A stretch of DNA of 64,000 bases from Clostridiales bacterium (GTDB lineage Bacteria > Bacillota_A > Clostridia > Oscillospirales > Oscillospiraceae). The stretch lies in NCBI GenBank assembly GCA_004553625.1, contig SFKX01000014.1, positions 1 through 64,000 on the forward strand, in the 5' to 3' direction. The notes beneath the pieces were generated by a model. It was not told the origin of the DNA, did not search any database, and worked only from the letters and a program-made list of their open reading frames with translations. Of the stretch, positions 1-9,212 are shown one piece after another (the first letter of the stretch is position 1; each line of letters opens with the position of its first letter). The translations under genes and the position numbers were made by a program.

Positions 1-1
1 C

Positions 2-2848
2 TACTCCGAGTCCCTCGGCGACTACATCAAGGGCTACAACTCCTGGTTCGTCGACCGCTACACCCCCCAGGGCACCCTCGCTGAGACCGTGTTCAAGCTC
101 GACAAAGTTGTCGGCGTTATCGTTGACAACGAGGGCATGGGCGCTTCCGCTACCTATGTTGACTCCGTCGTTGCTTCCGAAGGCACCGTCAAGGTCGCTG
201 CTAAGACCGACCTCGACCTGATGTACCACGCGGCTCGCGTCTGGTACGTTGCCGGCAAGACCAACACCGGCGTGTTCACCTATGACCTCGCCAAGGTCGA
301 GACCACCAACTGCCCCAAGACCCTGCCCTCCAAGTACGAGAAGATCGGCAACAGCCTGAACGACTCCGTCGCCTATCAGCTCGACGTCATTGACAACAGC
401 GCTATCGACGCCGGCAAGACCAACGTGGTGCTTTACTACAAGCTCGGCTACCGCGGCCCGGTCTCCAACGCCGACAAGACCACTGTCATCGACACCGCGA
501 AGTACCAGAATGCCAAGATCCTCACCGACATCAGCAAGGTTGCTTACCTTGATCCTGTCATCTACATCTACACCCACAGCGTGATCGAGAGCAGCGACGC
601 GGATGCTTATGCCGTCCACGCTTACTCCCCGACCGCTACCACCGGCGTTGTCAGCAAGATCGCGAACGACGGCACCATCACCCTGCGTGACGGCACTGTC
701 ATCGGCAAGAGCAATCTCGCCAAGACGGATCTCGGCCGCTTCGACATCGGTCACTCCTACACCTTCATGCTCGACACCCATGGCCACTACTATGGCACTG
801 CCGAGAACCTGACCCTCGTCTACTACACCGGCGCTTACGAGCGCGTCTCCGGCAGCTACGTCGGCGAAGAGGTCTACAACGTTCAGGTCGCCGATGTGCA
901 GACCGGCGTTGCCACCAACGTCCGCGTGGACGGCGCTTGGAAGAACAACGTAAATGGCCCCGTGGTTGACACCGTCAACATGACTGCCGGCTACTACTGG
1001 CTGGGCGAGCCCAACCTGAACGGCGTTTACACGCTCACGCGTTGGAATCCCAATTATGCGACTGATGCCGGCTATGTCCACTCCAGCAGCGCGACCTTCA
1101 GAGCGACCACTGGCGTGCAGACCATGCCCAATGTTGACAGCACCGGCGCTCCTGCCGTCTACTACACTGCCGGCAGCGTGAAGTTCGTCATCGCCAGCGG
1201 CAGGGGCAGCACCTACAGCTACGCCACCTACAACAGCGTCGCCGAGCTGCTTGCCGGCTTCAACGCCACCGGCGCTACCACTGGCACTGTCTCTCTCCGT
1301 GATATGGCCCTGACCACCATCACGACGACTGTTGGCAACGTCGACACTACCATCGTGTTTGCGTATAATGCCACCGCTACCTCCAGGTACGTCTTTGTCC
1401 CGTACGACATCCCCGCGTCCAAGTGGACCTCCATGGGCGAGATCGCTGACGGCACCGTTCTGTACTACTATGAGAAGGGCGCTTACCTGAACGGCGACCT
1501 CATCACCATCTACACCACTGTACCTGAGGACATCGAGCGCGGCTTCTACTCCGTGCAGGTCAATGCTCTTGGTTACTCCGTCCTGCGCGATGCTGCCAGG
1601 TGGTTCTATGAGGCTGAGAACGTTGTCAAGAGCGGCAACAACTACGCTCAGGAGTTCAACGGCAAGCTGAGGCAGTTTGCTTCCGATGCGAAGATCCTTG
1701 ATTTCCGCAAGGGTGTCCTGGCTTCCACGCTCGACGCCATCACCGCTCTCGAGCTCTTCAACTACTACAACGAGCCGAACCTGCAGCTGGCTTACACCGT
1801 GAACGCCGCCGGCGAGATCGATGTCTGCTACGTTGTTGAGGAGAACCTCGGCAGCGTGATAGTTGACGAAGCTGCTGATTGGGCTGAAGCCGGCAGCTGG
1901 ACGATTGCTGAAGTTGCCTGCATCAATGATTGGGCGCACGAGTATGAGGACGAAGTCAGCTTCGTGCTTAAGCCCGACTTCACCAACGGCTACAAGCCCG
2001 CTGTTGGTGCCAACATGGTCGTCACTCTCCGCCTCGTCTGGGCTGACGGCGAGCTGAGCAATCCTTCTGAGGTAAAGGTTCCTGGTAAGGTCGCGGCTGA
2101 CGGCGACGTCGAAGTCTCCTTCAGCATTGCTGATTTTGACAAGGGCGTCTACTCCGGCAGGTATACTTACAAGGTCGAGGTAGCCGACGTTGTGTTTGCT
2201 CCGTTCACGGTCAGCACCACGACTTCCCTGGCCATCAGCGGTGCCAACGACGCCAATGTTCTGACTGTTAACGACCTCGCCCCTGGTGAGGACCTGTATG
2301 TCAAGTTCAACAAGACCAGCATTCCCGCCGGCATGACTGTTGACGTTACCGTCAACGGCAAGGCCTGCGACGATTCTGTTACCAGCGCCGATGACAGCGT
2401 GACGGTCGGTTTCAACAGGACTGACAGCAGCAAGAGCTTCGCGCTCATCGCCAGCGACACCGACCTCGTGATCAACACGAGCGTCACCGTCGTTGTTGAG
2501 ATCGGCTATGGTGCTGATTCTCCGGCCGCTATGGATTGGAACTTCAAAAACCCCGATTCCAACGCCAATGCTGACCTCAAGACCTATGTGCTTGAGCCCG
2601 GACAGATGATCACCGGCATGCAGCTGCAGAGCACTGGTACCATCAGCGAGACCAACGATGATTACATCCTGTCCGTCGTTCTCTACTCTGACAAGGATAC
2701 CTCTTTGGACTTCACCTGCTACTCTGTTGAAGCTATCAAGGCTGCTAACGGCGTGTTCACCATAAAGGATTTCCTTCCCACGGTGAACAGCCTCCAGCTC
2801 CGCGACTTTGCTTTTATTGACGAGAGCCTTGATGCCGTGGGCATCTAA
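2..2848 (+). CDS. S-layer-like secreted surface protein, 5'-truncated by window edge
   Basis: The reading frame is open from the first bases of the window, so the N-terminus lies outside; an internal GTG at 89 has no ribosome site and is not the start. The visible 948 residues are rich in Thr, Val, Ala, Asp, Tyr and Asn in short beta-type segments with very few Cys, as in extracellular S-layer or adhesin proteins. No LPXTG motif or C-terminal membrane anchor is present, so any anchoring domain (for example SLH repeats) would have to be upstream. Codon choice is strongly biased (AAG, AAC, GGC, GCT/GCC), which suggests high expression. It is followed by a strong terminator. I recognise no catalytic domain. 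S-layer-like is an inference from composition and size. Confidence 0.6.
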   Translation, partial: YSESLGDYIKGYNSWFVDRYTPQGTLAETVFKLDKVVGVIVDNEGMGASATYVDSVVASEGTVKVAAKTDLDLMYHAARVWYVAGKTNTGVFTYDLAKVETTNCPKTLPSKYEKIGNSLNDSVAYQLDVIDNSAIDAGKTNVVLYYKLGYRGPVSNADKTTVIDTAKYQNAKILTDISKVAYLDPVIYIYTHSVIESSDADAYAVHAYSPTATTGVVSKIANDGTITLRDGTVIGKSNLAKTDLGRFDIGHSYTFMLDTHGHYYGTAENLTLVYYTGAYERVSGSYVGEEVYNVQVADVQTGVATNVRVDGAWKNNVNGPVVDTVNMTAGYYWLGEPNLNGVYTLTRWNPNYATDAGYVHSSSATFRATTGVQTMPNVDSTGAPAVYYTAGSVKFVIASGRGSTYSYATYNSVAELLAGFNATGATTGTVSLRDMALTTITTTVGNVDTTIVFAYNATATSRYVFVPYDIPASKWTSMGEIADGTVLYYYEKGAYLNGDLITIYTTVPEDIERGFYSVQVNALGYSVLRDAARWFYEAENVVKSGNNYAQEFNGKLRQFASDAKILDFRKGVLASTLDAITALELFNYYNEPNLQLAYTVNAAGEIDVCYVVEENLGSVIVDEAADWAEAGSWTIAEVACINDWAHEYEDEVSFVLKPDFTNGYKPAVGANMVVTLRLVWADGELSNPSEVKVPGKVAADGDVEVSFSIADFDKGVYSGRYTYKVEVADVVFAPFTVSTTTSLAISGANDANVLTVNDLAPGEDLYVKFNKTSIPAGMTVDVTVNGKACDDSVTSADDSVTVGFNRTDSSKSFALIASDTDLVINTSVTVVVEIGYGADSPAAMDWNFKNPDSNANADLKTYVLEPGQMITGMQLQSTGTISETNDDYILSVVLYSDKDTSLDFTCYSVEAIKAANGVFTIKDFLPTVNSLQLRDFAFIDESLDAVGI

Positions 2849-2884
2849 TCAGCGCAGAATTATCTAAATAAACCAAACGGTTTT

Positions 2885-2911
2885 CCCGCCCCCTTCGGGG
2901 GGCGGGTTTTT
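2885..2911 (+). terminator. Rho-independent terminator of the surface protein gene
   Basis: A 9-bp GC stem (2885-2893 with 2898-2906) and a short loop are followed by five T. It lies 37 bp after the stop codon at 2848. From here to the promoter at 3009 I see nothing recognisable. Confidence 0.88.
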
Positions 2912-3008
2912 CATTATACGGACGTTTAAGAACTGTGAATGAACAAATACTGAACTTTTTGCTAAGACATTATGTGGTTTAGGCCCCAGAATTTGTGCAT
3001 TGTGACGG

Positions 3009-3037
3009 TTGACAGGTCCGAATTAAGGTGCTATGCT
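3009..3037 (+). promoter_or_regulatory. Sigma-A promoter of the T-box/metNIQ transcript
   Basis: TTGACA at 3009-3014 and TATGCT at 3032-3037 are separated by exactly 17 bp. The predicted start, near 3044, is just before the conserved start of T-box stem I. Confidence 0.75.
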
Positions 3038-3044
3038 CATATTC

Positions 3045-3316
3045 AGTCACAGGCTGTGAAGGAAAGAGTAGTCCGTCGGATGCGGCGCAGAGAGCCCCGG
3101 CAAGGTGGGAGCGGGGCGCGCAGATGCGGGTGAACATGGTTCCGGAGCCGCGCACCGAACCGTTTTGCGGTAAGGCTGCGACGGGTGCGCCCGTTATCGC
3201 GTCAGGAGTATGATGGTACTCCGTGAGGCCCTTGTCGTGAGGCATGGGTGAATTAGGGTGGTAACACGATCTTTCATCGTCCCTGATGCTATTCTGCATC
3301 AGGGACGGTTTTTTTA
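3045..3316 (+). promoter_or_regulatory. T-box riboswitch, probably tRNA-Met responsive
   Basis: A stem I start with the GAAGGAAAGAGTAG-type sequence lies near 3056-3071, and the conserved T-box motif AGGGTGGTAACACG is at 3255-3268. A terminator hairpin follows: stem 3278-3289 with 3296-3307, then a T run at 3309-3315. In the expected specifier position (GTGAAC followed by the codon) there is ATG at 3136-3138. This reads as a methionine specifier and fits the metNIQ genes downstream. In this family uncharged tRNA stabilises the antiterminator, so expression rises when the amino acid is scarce. T-box identity is very likely; the specifier call is from sequence pattern only. Confidence 0.9.
3278..3315 (+). 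terminator. T-box regulated terminator
   Basis: A perfect 12-bp stem with a 6-base loop is followed by seven T, directly after the T-box motif. Its left arm would be taken up by the antiterminator when charged tRNA is low. Confidence 0.88.
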
Positions 3317-3331
3317 TTCGGGGTGATAGCC

Positions 3332-4363
3332 TTGGCGCTTATAGAAATTAAAAATCTCTGCAAGACCTTCGGCTCCGGCGATAACGCCGTCCACGCGCTC
3401 GAAGATGTCTCGCTGGACATCGAGGCGGGCGAGATCTTCGGCATCATCGGCCTCTCCGGCGCGGGCAAGTCCACGCTCGTCCGCTGCATCAACCTCCTGG
3501 AGCGGCCAACAAGCGGTACCGTCACGGTGGACGGCGCGGATATGTGCTCGCTCTCCGAGCGCGAGCTCCGCAGCCAGCGCCGCGAGATCGGCATGATCTT
3601 CCAGAGCTTCAACCTGCTCATGCAGCGCAACGCTCTCGCCAACGTCCGCTTCCCGCTCGAACTCGCGGGCGTCCCCCGCGCGAAAGCCAACAAGCGCGCG
3701 CAGGAACTGCTTGAGCTCGTCGGCCTCGGCGACAGGCTCCGCGCCTACCCTGCCCAGCTCTCCGGCGGCCAGAAGCAGCGCGTCGCCATCGCCCGCGCCC
3801 TCGCCACGGACCCCAAGGTCCTGCTCTGCGACGAGGCCACCAGCGCCCTCGACCCCACCACCACCGAGAGCATCCTCGAACTGCTCAAGAACCTCAACCG
3901 CTCGCTCGGCGTCACCGTTGTGGTGATAACCCATGAGATGCGCGTCGTCGAGAGGATCTGCTCCCGCGTCGCCATCATAGCAGACAGCCGCATCGCAGAG
4001 CTCGGCCCCGTCCAGGAAGTGTTCCTCCATCCGCGCACCGAGGCTGCCAAAAAGCTGGTCCTCCCCTCCCGCGCCGGCAAGCTCGAGGGCTTCTCCAGGG
4101 ACGGCGAGAATCGCGCTGTGGACGAGTGCCGCGGCAGCCTTATCCGTCTCGCCTTCGACGGCGAGACCACCGACCGCCCCATCATCGCGGACATGATCCT
4201 TTCGCTCGGCGCACCAGTCAGCATTGTCTACGCCGACACCCGCAGCATCGAGGGCAGGCTCTACGGCCACACCGTCCTCCAACTGCCCAGCGAACCCGAA
4301 ACCGCAGATAAAATGCGCCGCTGGCTCGAAAGCCAGGGCATCAGCTTCACGGAGGAGGAATGA
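3332..4363 (+). CDS. metN: Methionine ABC transporter ATP-binding protein MetN
   Basis: ATPase of the MetNIQ importer for methionine, acting at the inner face of the membrane. With a TTG start at 3332 (GGGG at 3320-3323 as ribosome site) it has 343 residues. Walker A GLSGAGKST is at 40-48, the Q-loop Gln at 91, the LSGGQ signature at 143-147, Walker B LLCDEAT at 164-170 and the switch His at 201. The last 80 or so residues form the NIL/ACT-like domain that senses methionine in MetN proteins. A GTG at 3323 is an alternative start but sits on the ribosome site. metI overlaps its end by 4 bp. The T-box upstream supports methionine over other substrates. Confidence 0.95.
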   Translation: MALIEIKNLCKTFGSGDNAVHALEDVSLDIEAGEIFGIIGLSGAGKSTLVRCINLLERPTSGTVTVDGADMCSLSERELRSQRREIGMIFQSFNLLMQRNALANVRFPLELAGVPRAKANKRAQELLELVGLGDRLRAYPAQLSGGQKQRVAIARALATDPKVLLCDEATSALDPTTTESILELLKNLNRSLGVTVVVITHEMRVVERICSRVAIIADSRIAELGPVQEVFLHPRTEAAKKLVLPSRAGKLEGFSRDGENRAVDECRGSLIRLAFDGETTDRPIIADMILSLGAPVSIVYADTRSIEGRLYGHTVLQLPSEPETADKMRRWLESQGISFTEEE

Positions 4364-5013
4364 ACATGCTCGATCTGGTTCTCAAGGGCCTCGGCGAGAC
4401 CATATACATGACCGTCGCCGTCACCTTCTTCGCCTATGTCGTCGGTCTGCCGCTCGGCCTCGTCCTTGCCGTCACCGCCAAGGATGGGCTCCGACCCAAC
4501 CGCGCCGTATACCTTGCGCTCAGCGCCGTCGTCAACGTCCTGCGCAGCGTGCCGTTCCTCATCCTCATCTACACCATGCTGCCCGTCACCCGCTTCGTCG
4601 TCGGCACCGCGATAGGCACCAAGGGCGTGCTGCTGCCGCTCTTCGTCTCCGCCTTCCCCTTTGTGGCAAGGCTCGTAGAATCCAGCGCAAGGGAGGTGGA
4701 CCGGGGCGTCATCGAAGCGTCCCGCTCTATGGGCGCCTCCGTCTGGCAGGTCGTCGTCAAAGTCCTCGTCCCCGAGGCCATGCCCAGCATCCTATCCGGA
4801 GCGACCATCGCCGCTACCACCATCCTCGGCTACTCCGCCATGGCCGGCGTCGCCGGAGGCGGCGGACTCGGCGCTATCGCCATCAACTACGGCTACTCTC
4901 GATATAACTACGCCGTCATGCTCACCATGTGCGCCGTAATCGTGATCGTCGTTCAGCTCATAGAGACCCTCGGCAAGACCTCCGTGAGACTGAAAGACCG
5001 CAGACTCAGATAA
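4360..5013 (+). CDS. metI: Methionine ABC transporter permease MetI
   Basis: Membrane permease of the methionine importer, 217 residues, the usual length for MetI. Several hydrophobic helices are visible (about 15-45, 55-75, 85-105, 150-175 and 185-205). The ABC-binding EAA-like loop is around residues 108-128 (EASRSMGASVWQVVVKVLVP). The ATG overlaps the metN stop, so the two are translationally coupled. metQ follows 19 bp downstream. This is the standard MetNIQ gene order. Confidence 0.95.
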   Translation: MNMLDLVLKGLGETIYMTVAVTFFAYVVGLPLGLVLAVTAKDGLRPNRAVYLALSAVVNVLRSVPFLILIYTMLPVTRFVVGTAIGTKGVLLPLFVSAFPFVARLVESSAREVDRGVIEASRSMGASVWQVVVKVLVPEAMPSILSGATIAATTILGYSAMAGVAGGGGLGAIAINYGYSRYNYAVMLTMCAVIVIVVQLIETLGKTSVRLKDRRLR

Positions 5014-5032
5014 TTTGAATTTGAAGGAGATA

Positions 5033-5929
5033 ATGAAAATGAAAAAGCTGCTTTCCATCCTGCTGTGCGCCGCGCTCGTGCTCGGCCTCGCCGCCTGCGG
5101 CGCCCCCGCTTCCGAACCCTCCGCCGCCCCCGCGACCGACGTTCCCGATCCCACCGACGCCGCCCCGGCCACCGACGCTCCCTCCGGCGAGCTCGAAAAA
5201 CTGGTCGTCGGCGCCTCCAGCACCCCGCACGCCGAGATACTCGAGGCCCTCAAGGGCGAGCTCGAGACCCTTGGCTACGAACTCCAGGTCACCATCTTCG
5301 ACGACTACGTCATGCCCAACCTCGCCCTCGCCGACGGCGAGATAGACGCGAACTACTTCCAGCACGAGCCCTACCTGCTCAACTTCAACGCCGAGAACAA
5401 CACCGAGCTCGTCTCCGCCGTCGCTGTCCACTACGAGCCCATGGGCATCTACAGCAGCAGCAAGTCCAGCCTCGACGAGATAGCCGAGGGCGACATCATC
5501 GCCGTCCCGAACGACGGCACCAACGAGGCCCGCGCCCTTCTCCTTCTCGAAGCTGAAGGACTCATCACCCTCAAGGACGGCATCGACGCCTCCACCGAGA
5601 CCGCGACCATCCTCGACATCGCCGAGAACCCGCTGAACCTCGAGATCGTTGAGATGTCCGCCCAGAACATCCCGCACAGCCTGCCCGACGTGGCCTATGG
5701 CGTCATAAACGGCAACTACGCCCTGCAGGCCGGCCTCACCGGCAACGACGCCCTCGCCAGCGAGAGCGCCGAGTCCGACGCCGCGCAGACCTACGCGAAC
5801 ATCCTGGCCGTCCGCGCCGGCGAGGAGAACACCGACAAGACCCAGGCCCTCATCACCGCCCTCACGAGCGAGACCTGCCGCGAGTTCATCGAATCCACCT
5901 ACGACGGCGCCGTCGTGCCGATCTTCTGA
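5033..5929 (+). CDS. metQ: Methionine-binding lipoprotein MetQ (NlpA family)
   Basis: Substrate-binding lipoprotein that delivers methionine to MetNI at the cell surface. The ATG at 5033 follows an AAGGAG site. The protein begins with a lipoprotein signal ending in LGLAAC, where Cys would be lipidated, followed by a Pro/Ala/Thr-rich linker to about residue 55. The rest matches the NlpA family, including the VGASSTPHAEIL start of the binding domain and the PNDGTNEARALLLL segment. The family name is secure; methionine rather than another amino acid is inferred from the T-box and operon. A bidirectional terminator follows. Confidence 0.93.
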   Translation: MKMKKLLSILLCAALVLGLAACGAPASEPSAAPATDVPDPTDAAPATDAPSGELEKLVVGASSTPHAEILEALKGELETLGYELQVTIFDDYVMPNLALADGEIDANYFQHEPYLLNFNAENNTELVSAVAVHYEPMGIYSSSKSSLDEIAEGDIIAVPNDGTNEARALLLLEAEGLITLKDGIDASTETATILDIAENPLNLEIVEMSAQNIPHSLPDVAYGVINGNYALQAGLTGNDALASESAESDAAQTYANILAVRAGEENTDKTQALITALTSETCREFIESTYDGAVVPIF

Positions 5930-5980
5930 AAAAAGCAAGCAGCCGCCTCCTAAATGGAGACGGCCGCCGGAACGCCAAAA

Positions 5981-6005
5981 AGCCGCCCCGAAAGGGCGGC
6001 TTTTT
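5981..6005. terminator. Bidirectional terminator between metQ and the DUF1294 gene
   Basis: The hairpin AGCCGCCC-CGAA-AGGGCGGCT is flanked by A on the left and five T on the right, so it can end transcription from both converging units. Confidence 0.88.
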
Positions 6006-6019
6006 GCTTTGCGGCGCGC

Positions 6020-6301
6020 TCAACGGGCAAAGTACAGGGCGAGCGCGATGAGCACGGCCTCGAAGAACAGTATGAGCGGCATACCTATTGTAAAGCTGTC
6101 GTGCTGGGTCTTGTGCCGGAAGGCGTACATGCCGGCGATGATGCCGGGCGAGCCGCCCAGCACTGCCACAAGGAACAGCGTCGCCTCCGGTATCCGGCGT
6201 TTCCCCCGCCGGGCGCGGGACTTGTCCGAGGCCATGAGGATGAACGCGTCCAGGTTTATCAGGAGCAGATACGCCCCCAAAAGTATGAGCAGGAGCTTCA
6301 T
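6020..6301 (-). CDS. DUF1294 family membrane protein
   Basis: A 93-residue protein of unknown function. It has an N-terminal hydrophobic helix (about 2-24), the short basic DKSRARRGKRRIPE segment with an invariant-looking D-K, a middle GGSPG turn with the following MYAFRHKTQH segment, and a second pair of hydrophobic stretches (about 40-58 and 70-92). This is the typical DUF1294 layout and size. Its start overlaps the ygiQ stop by 4 bp, so it is the last gene of a four-gene minus-strand operon. Confidence 0.88.
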   Translation of the reverse strand: MKLLLILLGAYLLLINLDAFILMASDKSRARRGKRRIPEATLFLVAVLGGSPGIIAGMYAFRHKTQHDSFTIGMPLILFFEAVLIALALYFAR

Positions 6302-8118
6302 TTGCCTTTCCTCCGCCTTCTGTCGTATGGCGGGACGAGACAGCCCTTGCCGAAGCCTATGAGGTCCTCCCGGCCCGCCTTGCGCAGCGCCTCCAGGACC
6401 AGGCGGCGGTTCGCGGGGTTCTGGAACTGCAAGAGCGCGCGCTGCATCGCCTTCTCCTCGGGCGAGCGCGGCACGTATACCGGCTCCATCGTCCGCGGGT
6501 CCAGGCCGGTGTGGTACATACAGGTCGAGACCGTCCCCGGCGTCGGGTAGAAGTCCTGCACCTGCTCCGGTCTGCGCCCGGTCTTTTTCAGGTACTGCGC
6601 CAGGGCTATCGCGCTCTCCAGCGTGCTGCCCGGGTGCGAGCTCATGAGATAGGGAACGACATATTGTTCCTTATCGTACCTCGCGTTCAGGCTGCGGTAC
6701 TTCTCCATGAAGCGCTCGTAGACGTCTATGTGCGGCTTGCCCATGTAGTCTAGCACGGAGTCTATGCAGTGCTCCGGCGCGACCTTGAGCTGGCCGGAGA
6801 TGTGATATTTCACGAGCTCGGCAAAGAAGTCGCCCTTTTTGTCGCAGAGCATGAAGTCGTATCTTATCCCGCTGCGTACAAAGACCTTTTTCACCCCCGG
6901 AATGTTCCGGAGCTTGCGCAAAAGCGCGAGGTAGTCGGAGTGGTCGGCCTCTATATTTTTGCAGGGCGTGGGCGCGAGACAGCTGCGGTTCGCGCACATG
7001 CCGTTTTTGAGCTGCTGGGAGCAGGAGGGCTTTCTGAAGTTCGCGGAGGGCCCGCCGACGTCGGAGACGTAGCCCTTCCAGAGCGGGTGCTTCGTCATGG
7101 CCGTGACCTCGCGGATGACGCTCTCGTGGCTGCGGCTCGTCACCATCCTGCCCTGGTGGAAGGCCAGGGCGCAGAAATTGCAGCCGCCGAAGCAGCCCCG
7201 GTTGTGTATGACGGAAAAGCGGACCTCCTCTATCGCCGGGACGCCGCCCAGGGCCTCGTACATGGGGTGGACCTCCCGCGTGTAGGGCAGCTCGGCCACC
7301 CGGTCCAGCTCCGCCGTGGAAAGCGGCATGGCCGGCGGGTTCACAACGAGGTAGCGGTCCCCGTGCGCCTGGGCCATTGCCCGACCCCTGACCGGGTCGT
7401 GCTCGGCGTATTCTATCCGCGTCGCCTCGGCGTAGGACCTCCTGCTCCGGCACACGTCCTCGTAGGAGGGCAGCATGACCGCCTCCGCGGGTGCCTCCTT
7501 GGCGATATAGGCGGTACCGCGTATGTCGTGCAGCTCGGAGACGGGCCTTTTCTTCTTGAGCGCCTTCGCTATCTCTATCGTGGCGTACTCGCCCATGCCG
7601 TAGACGAGCAGGTCCGCTTTTGCGTCGAAGATGACGCTCCTGCGCACCTTGTCCTCCCAATAGTCGTAGTGCGCGAAGCGGCGCAGGCTGGCCTCCAGCG
7701 AGCCGATGACTATTGGCATCTCGGCACCGAAGGCCTCTCTTGCACGGTTGGCGTAGACGATGACGGCCCGGTCCGGACGCAGCCCCATCTTTTTTCCGGG
7801 CGAGTAGAAGTCCTCGCGCCTTCTGTGCTTTGCCGCCGTGTAGTGCGCGACCATGGAGTCCAGGTTCCCCGCGCCTATCATTACGCCCAGCCTCGGCGCG
7901 CCCATGGCCTTGAACGCCTCCGCCGAGTGCCAGTCCGGCTGGCAGAGCACGGCGACCCTGTAACCTTCGGCCTCCAGCACCCGGGCGATGACCGCCGTGC
8001 CGAAGCTCGGGTGGTCCACATATGCGTCCCCGCCGACGACGAGGAAGTCATACCACCACCAGCCCCGCTCGTGCATCTCCTCGGCGGACACCGGCAGGAA
8101 ATCGGCCCTGTCGATCAC
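6298..8118 (-). CDS. YgiQ family radical SAM protein
   Basis: A 606-residue radical S-adenosylmethionine protein of the YgiQ (UPF0313) family, whose reaction is not established. An N-terminal domain of about 300 residues precedes the radical SAM core. The iron-sulfur motif CxxxCxxC has Cys309, Cys313 and Cys316 in the sequence RGCFGGCNFCAL. Cys-rich segments around 365-390 and a conserved PTPGTVSTCMYHTG stretch near residue 530 are also typical. It overlaps its neighbours on both sides by 4 bp, so it is co-translated with the metallophosphoesterase and the DUF1294 protein. Those genes give no clear hint of its substrate. Confidence 0.93.
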   Translation of the reverse strand: MIDRADFLPVSAEEMHERGWWWYDFLVVGGDAYVDHPSFGTAVIARVLEAEGYRVAVLCQPDWHSAEAFKAMGAPRLGVMIGAGNLDSMVAHYTAAKHRRREDFYSPGKKMGLRPDRAVIVYANRAREAFGAEMPIVIGSLEASLRRFAHYDYWEDKVRRSVIFDAKADLLVYGMGEYATIEIAKALKKKRPVSELHDIRGTAYIAKEAPAEAVMLPSYEDVCRSRRSYAEATRIEYAEHDPVRGRAMAQAHGDRYLVVNPPAMPLSTAELDRVAELPYTREVHPMYEALGGVPAIEEVRFSVIHNRGCFGGCNFCALAFHQGRMVTSRSHESVIREVTAMTKHPLWKGYVSDVGGPSANFRKPSCSQQLKNGMCANRSCLAPTPCKNIEADHSDYLALLRKLRNIPGVKKVFVRSGIRYDFMLCDKKGDFFAELVKYHISGQLKVAPEHCIDSVLDYMGKPHIDVYERFMEKYRSLNARYDKEQYVVPYLMSSHPGSTLESAIALAQYLKKTGRRPEQVQDFYPTPGTVSTCMYHTGLDPRTMEPVYVPRSPEEKAMQRALLQFQNPANRRLVLEALRKAGREDLIGFGKGCLVPPYDRRRRKGK

Positions 8119-9212
8119 AGCAGTTCACCTCCGTACCAGCCGCTGACGCCATTGTGCTTCACAAGGTAGCCCCGGCTCGTCTCCTCCACGACGGAGACCT
8201 CGTCCCCGGGCTCCAGGGGGAGGTAGTAGTCCGTGCAGTCGTTGCAGCGGACCTCGCCGCTCTCGCCGTAGAGGTATTTCGTGAGTATGTCCAGCTCGTA
8301 GCCCGTCCGCACGTGGACGCATCGGGAGAACTCCTCCCCCCGTTCCAGGATACGGACGATGTTGTCCCCCCAGCGGATATAGGCGCTGCGCTCCGAGCCG
8401 CGCTGCCTGGTCCTGACGCGCCGGACGGGGAACTTGTCGTAATGCTCGGATTGGAAGTCCTCGCTGCCGTTTCTGGGGATGATGAGGGCGTTGAGCTGGC
8501 CGTCGTCCTTGAGGACGCAGCCGCCGTCTATGCTGATTATCCTGCGCTCCCGTTCTATGATGGGGTTTGCGCAGACGGTGTCCGCCCCGTAGAGCATGAC
8601 GGGCCAGTGGCCGACGATGACCCAGCGGTCAAAGGAGCGGCCCTGGCCGAGGAAGTTGTCGTTTTTCATGCAGCTCCAGCCGTCCCAGCTCTCCGGCTCG
8701 CCCTCCGGCAGGCCGCCGTGGACAAAGACGTAGCGCCCCGCATCTATCACATGGGGCAGGCTGTCCAGGAAGTCCAGCTCCGGGGCGAAGGCTTCGCCTA
8801 TCCGGCGCCGGAATTCGGCCATGTCCGTGTCCTCCCGGACCTCGAAGCCGATCTCGGCGCTCATCTGGGCCAGCAGGCCGGGACCCCAGCCCGCGCTGTT
8901 GGCCAGCAAATATTTTTTTGTGTAGATGTCGGAGCGCGGCGTGGCGCGGTAGATCTCATCCTGCCAGCAGTCGCAGTTGCCCTGCACGGCCAGGACCCGC
9001 CGTTCTTTGGCCAGGCGCATGATATAGCGCAGAGTCTCAAGGCTCTGCCCGCCCTTTTCGACCATGTCCCCGCAGAACACCAGGGTGTCCTCCCCGCGCA
9101 GGTCCAGCTTGTCCAGCAGGCCCCGGAGATAGGGCAGGTTGCCGTGTACGTCCGAGATGGCGATGATGCGCCCGGCCGCGGGCAGCTCCAGCTTGTGTAT
9201 GACGGCCTTCAT
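8115..9212 (-). CDS. Metallophosphoesterase with C-terminal SH3-like segment
   Basis: A 365-residue calcineurin-like phosphoesterase. The N-terminal half shows the metal-binding blocks D-x-H (ISDVHGN at about 19-25), GD (VFCGDMVEKG), GNCD and, later, a GHWP block and the single HGG. The last 35 residues (EPGDEVSVV to GWYGGELL) read as a small SH3-like module. Similar proteins act as serine/threonine phosphatases or dinucleotide phosphatases; the substrate here is unknown. The start overlaps the stop of the upstream phosphatase-acetyltransferase gene by one base and the end overlaps ygiQ by 4 bp. Confidence 0.85.
   Translation of the reverse strand: MKAVIHKLELPAAGRIIAISDVHGNLPYLRGLLDKLDLRGEDTLVFCGDMVEKGGQSLETLRYIMRLAKERRVLAVQGNCDCWQDEIYRATPRSDIYTKKYLLANSAGWGPGLLAQMSAEIGFEVREDTDMAEFRRRIGEAFAPELDFLDSLPHVIDAGRYVFVHGGLPEGEPESWDGWSCMKNDNFLGQGRSFDRWVIVGHWPVMLYGADTVCANPIIERERRIISIDGGCVLKDDGQLNALIIPRNGSEDFQSEHYDKFPVRRVRTRQRGSERSAYIRWGDNIVRILERGEEFSRCVHVRTGYELDILTKYLYGESGEVRCNDCTDYYLPLEPGDEVSVVEETSRGYLVKHNGVSGWYGGELL

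Noticed and set aside
3028..3213. A 61-codon plus frame within the leader of metN
   Set aside because: It lies inside the structured T-box RNA and has no ribosome site.
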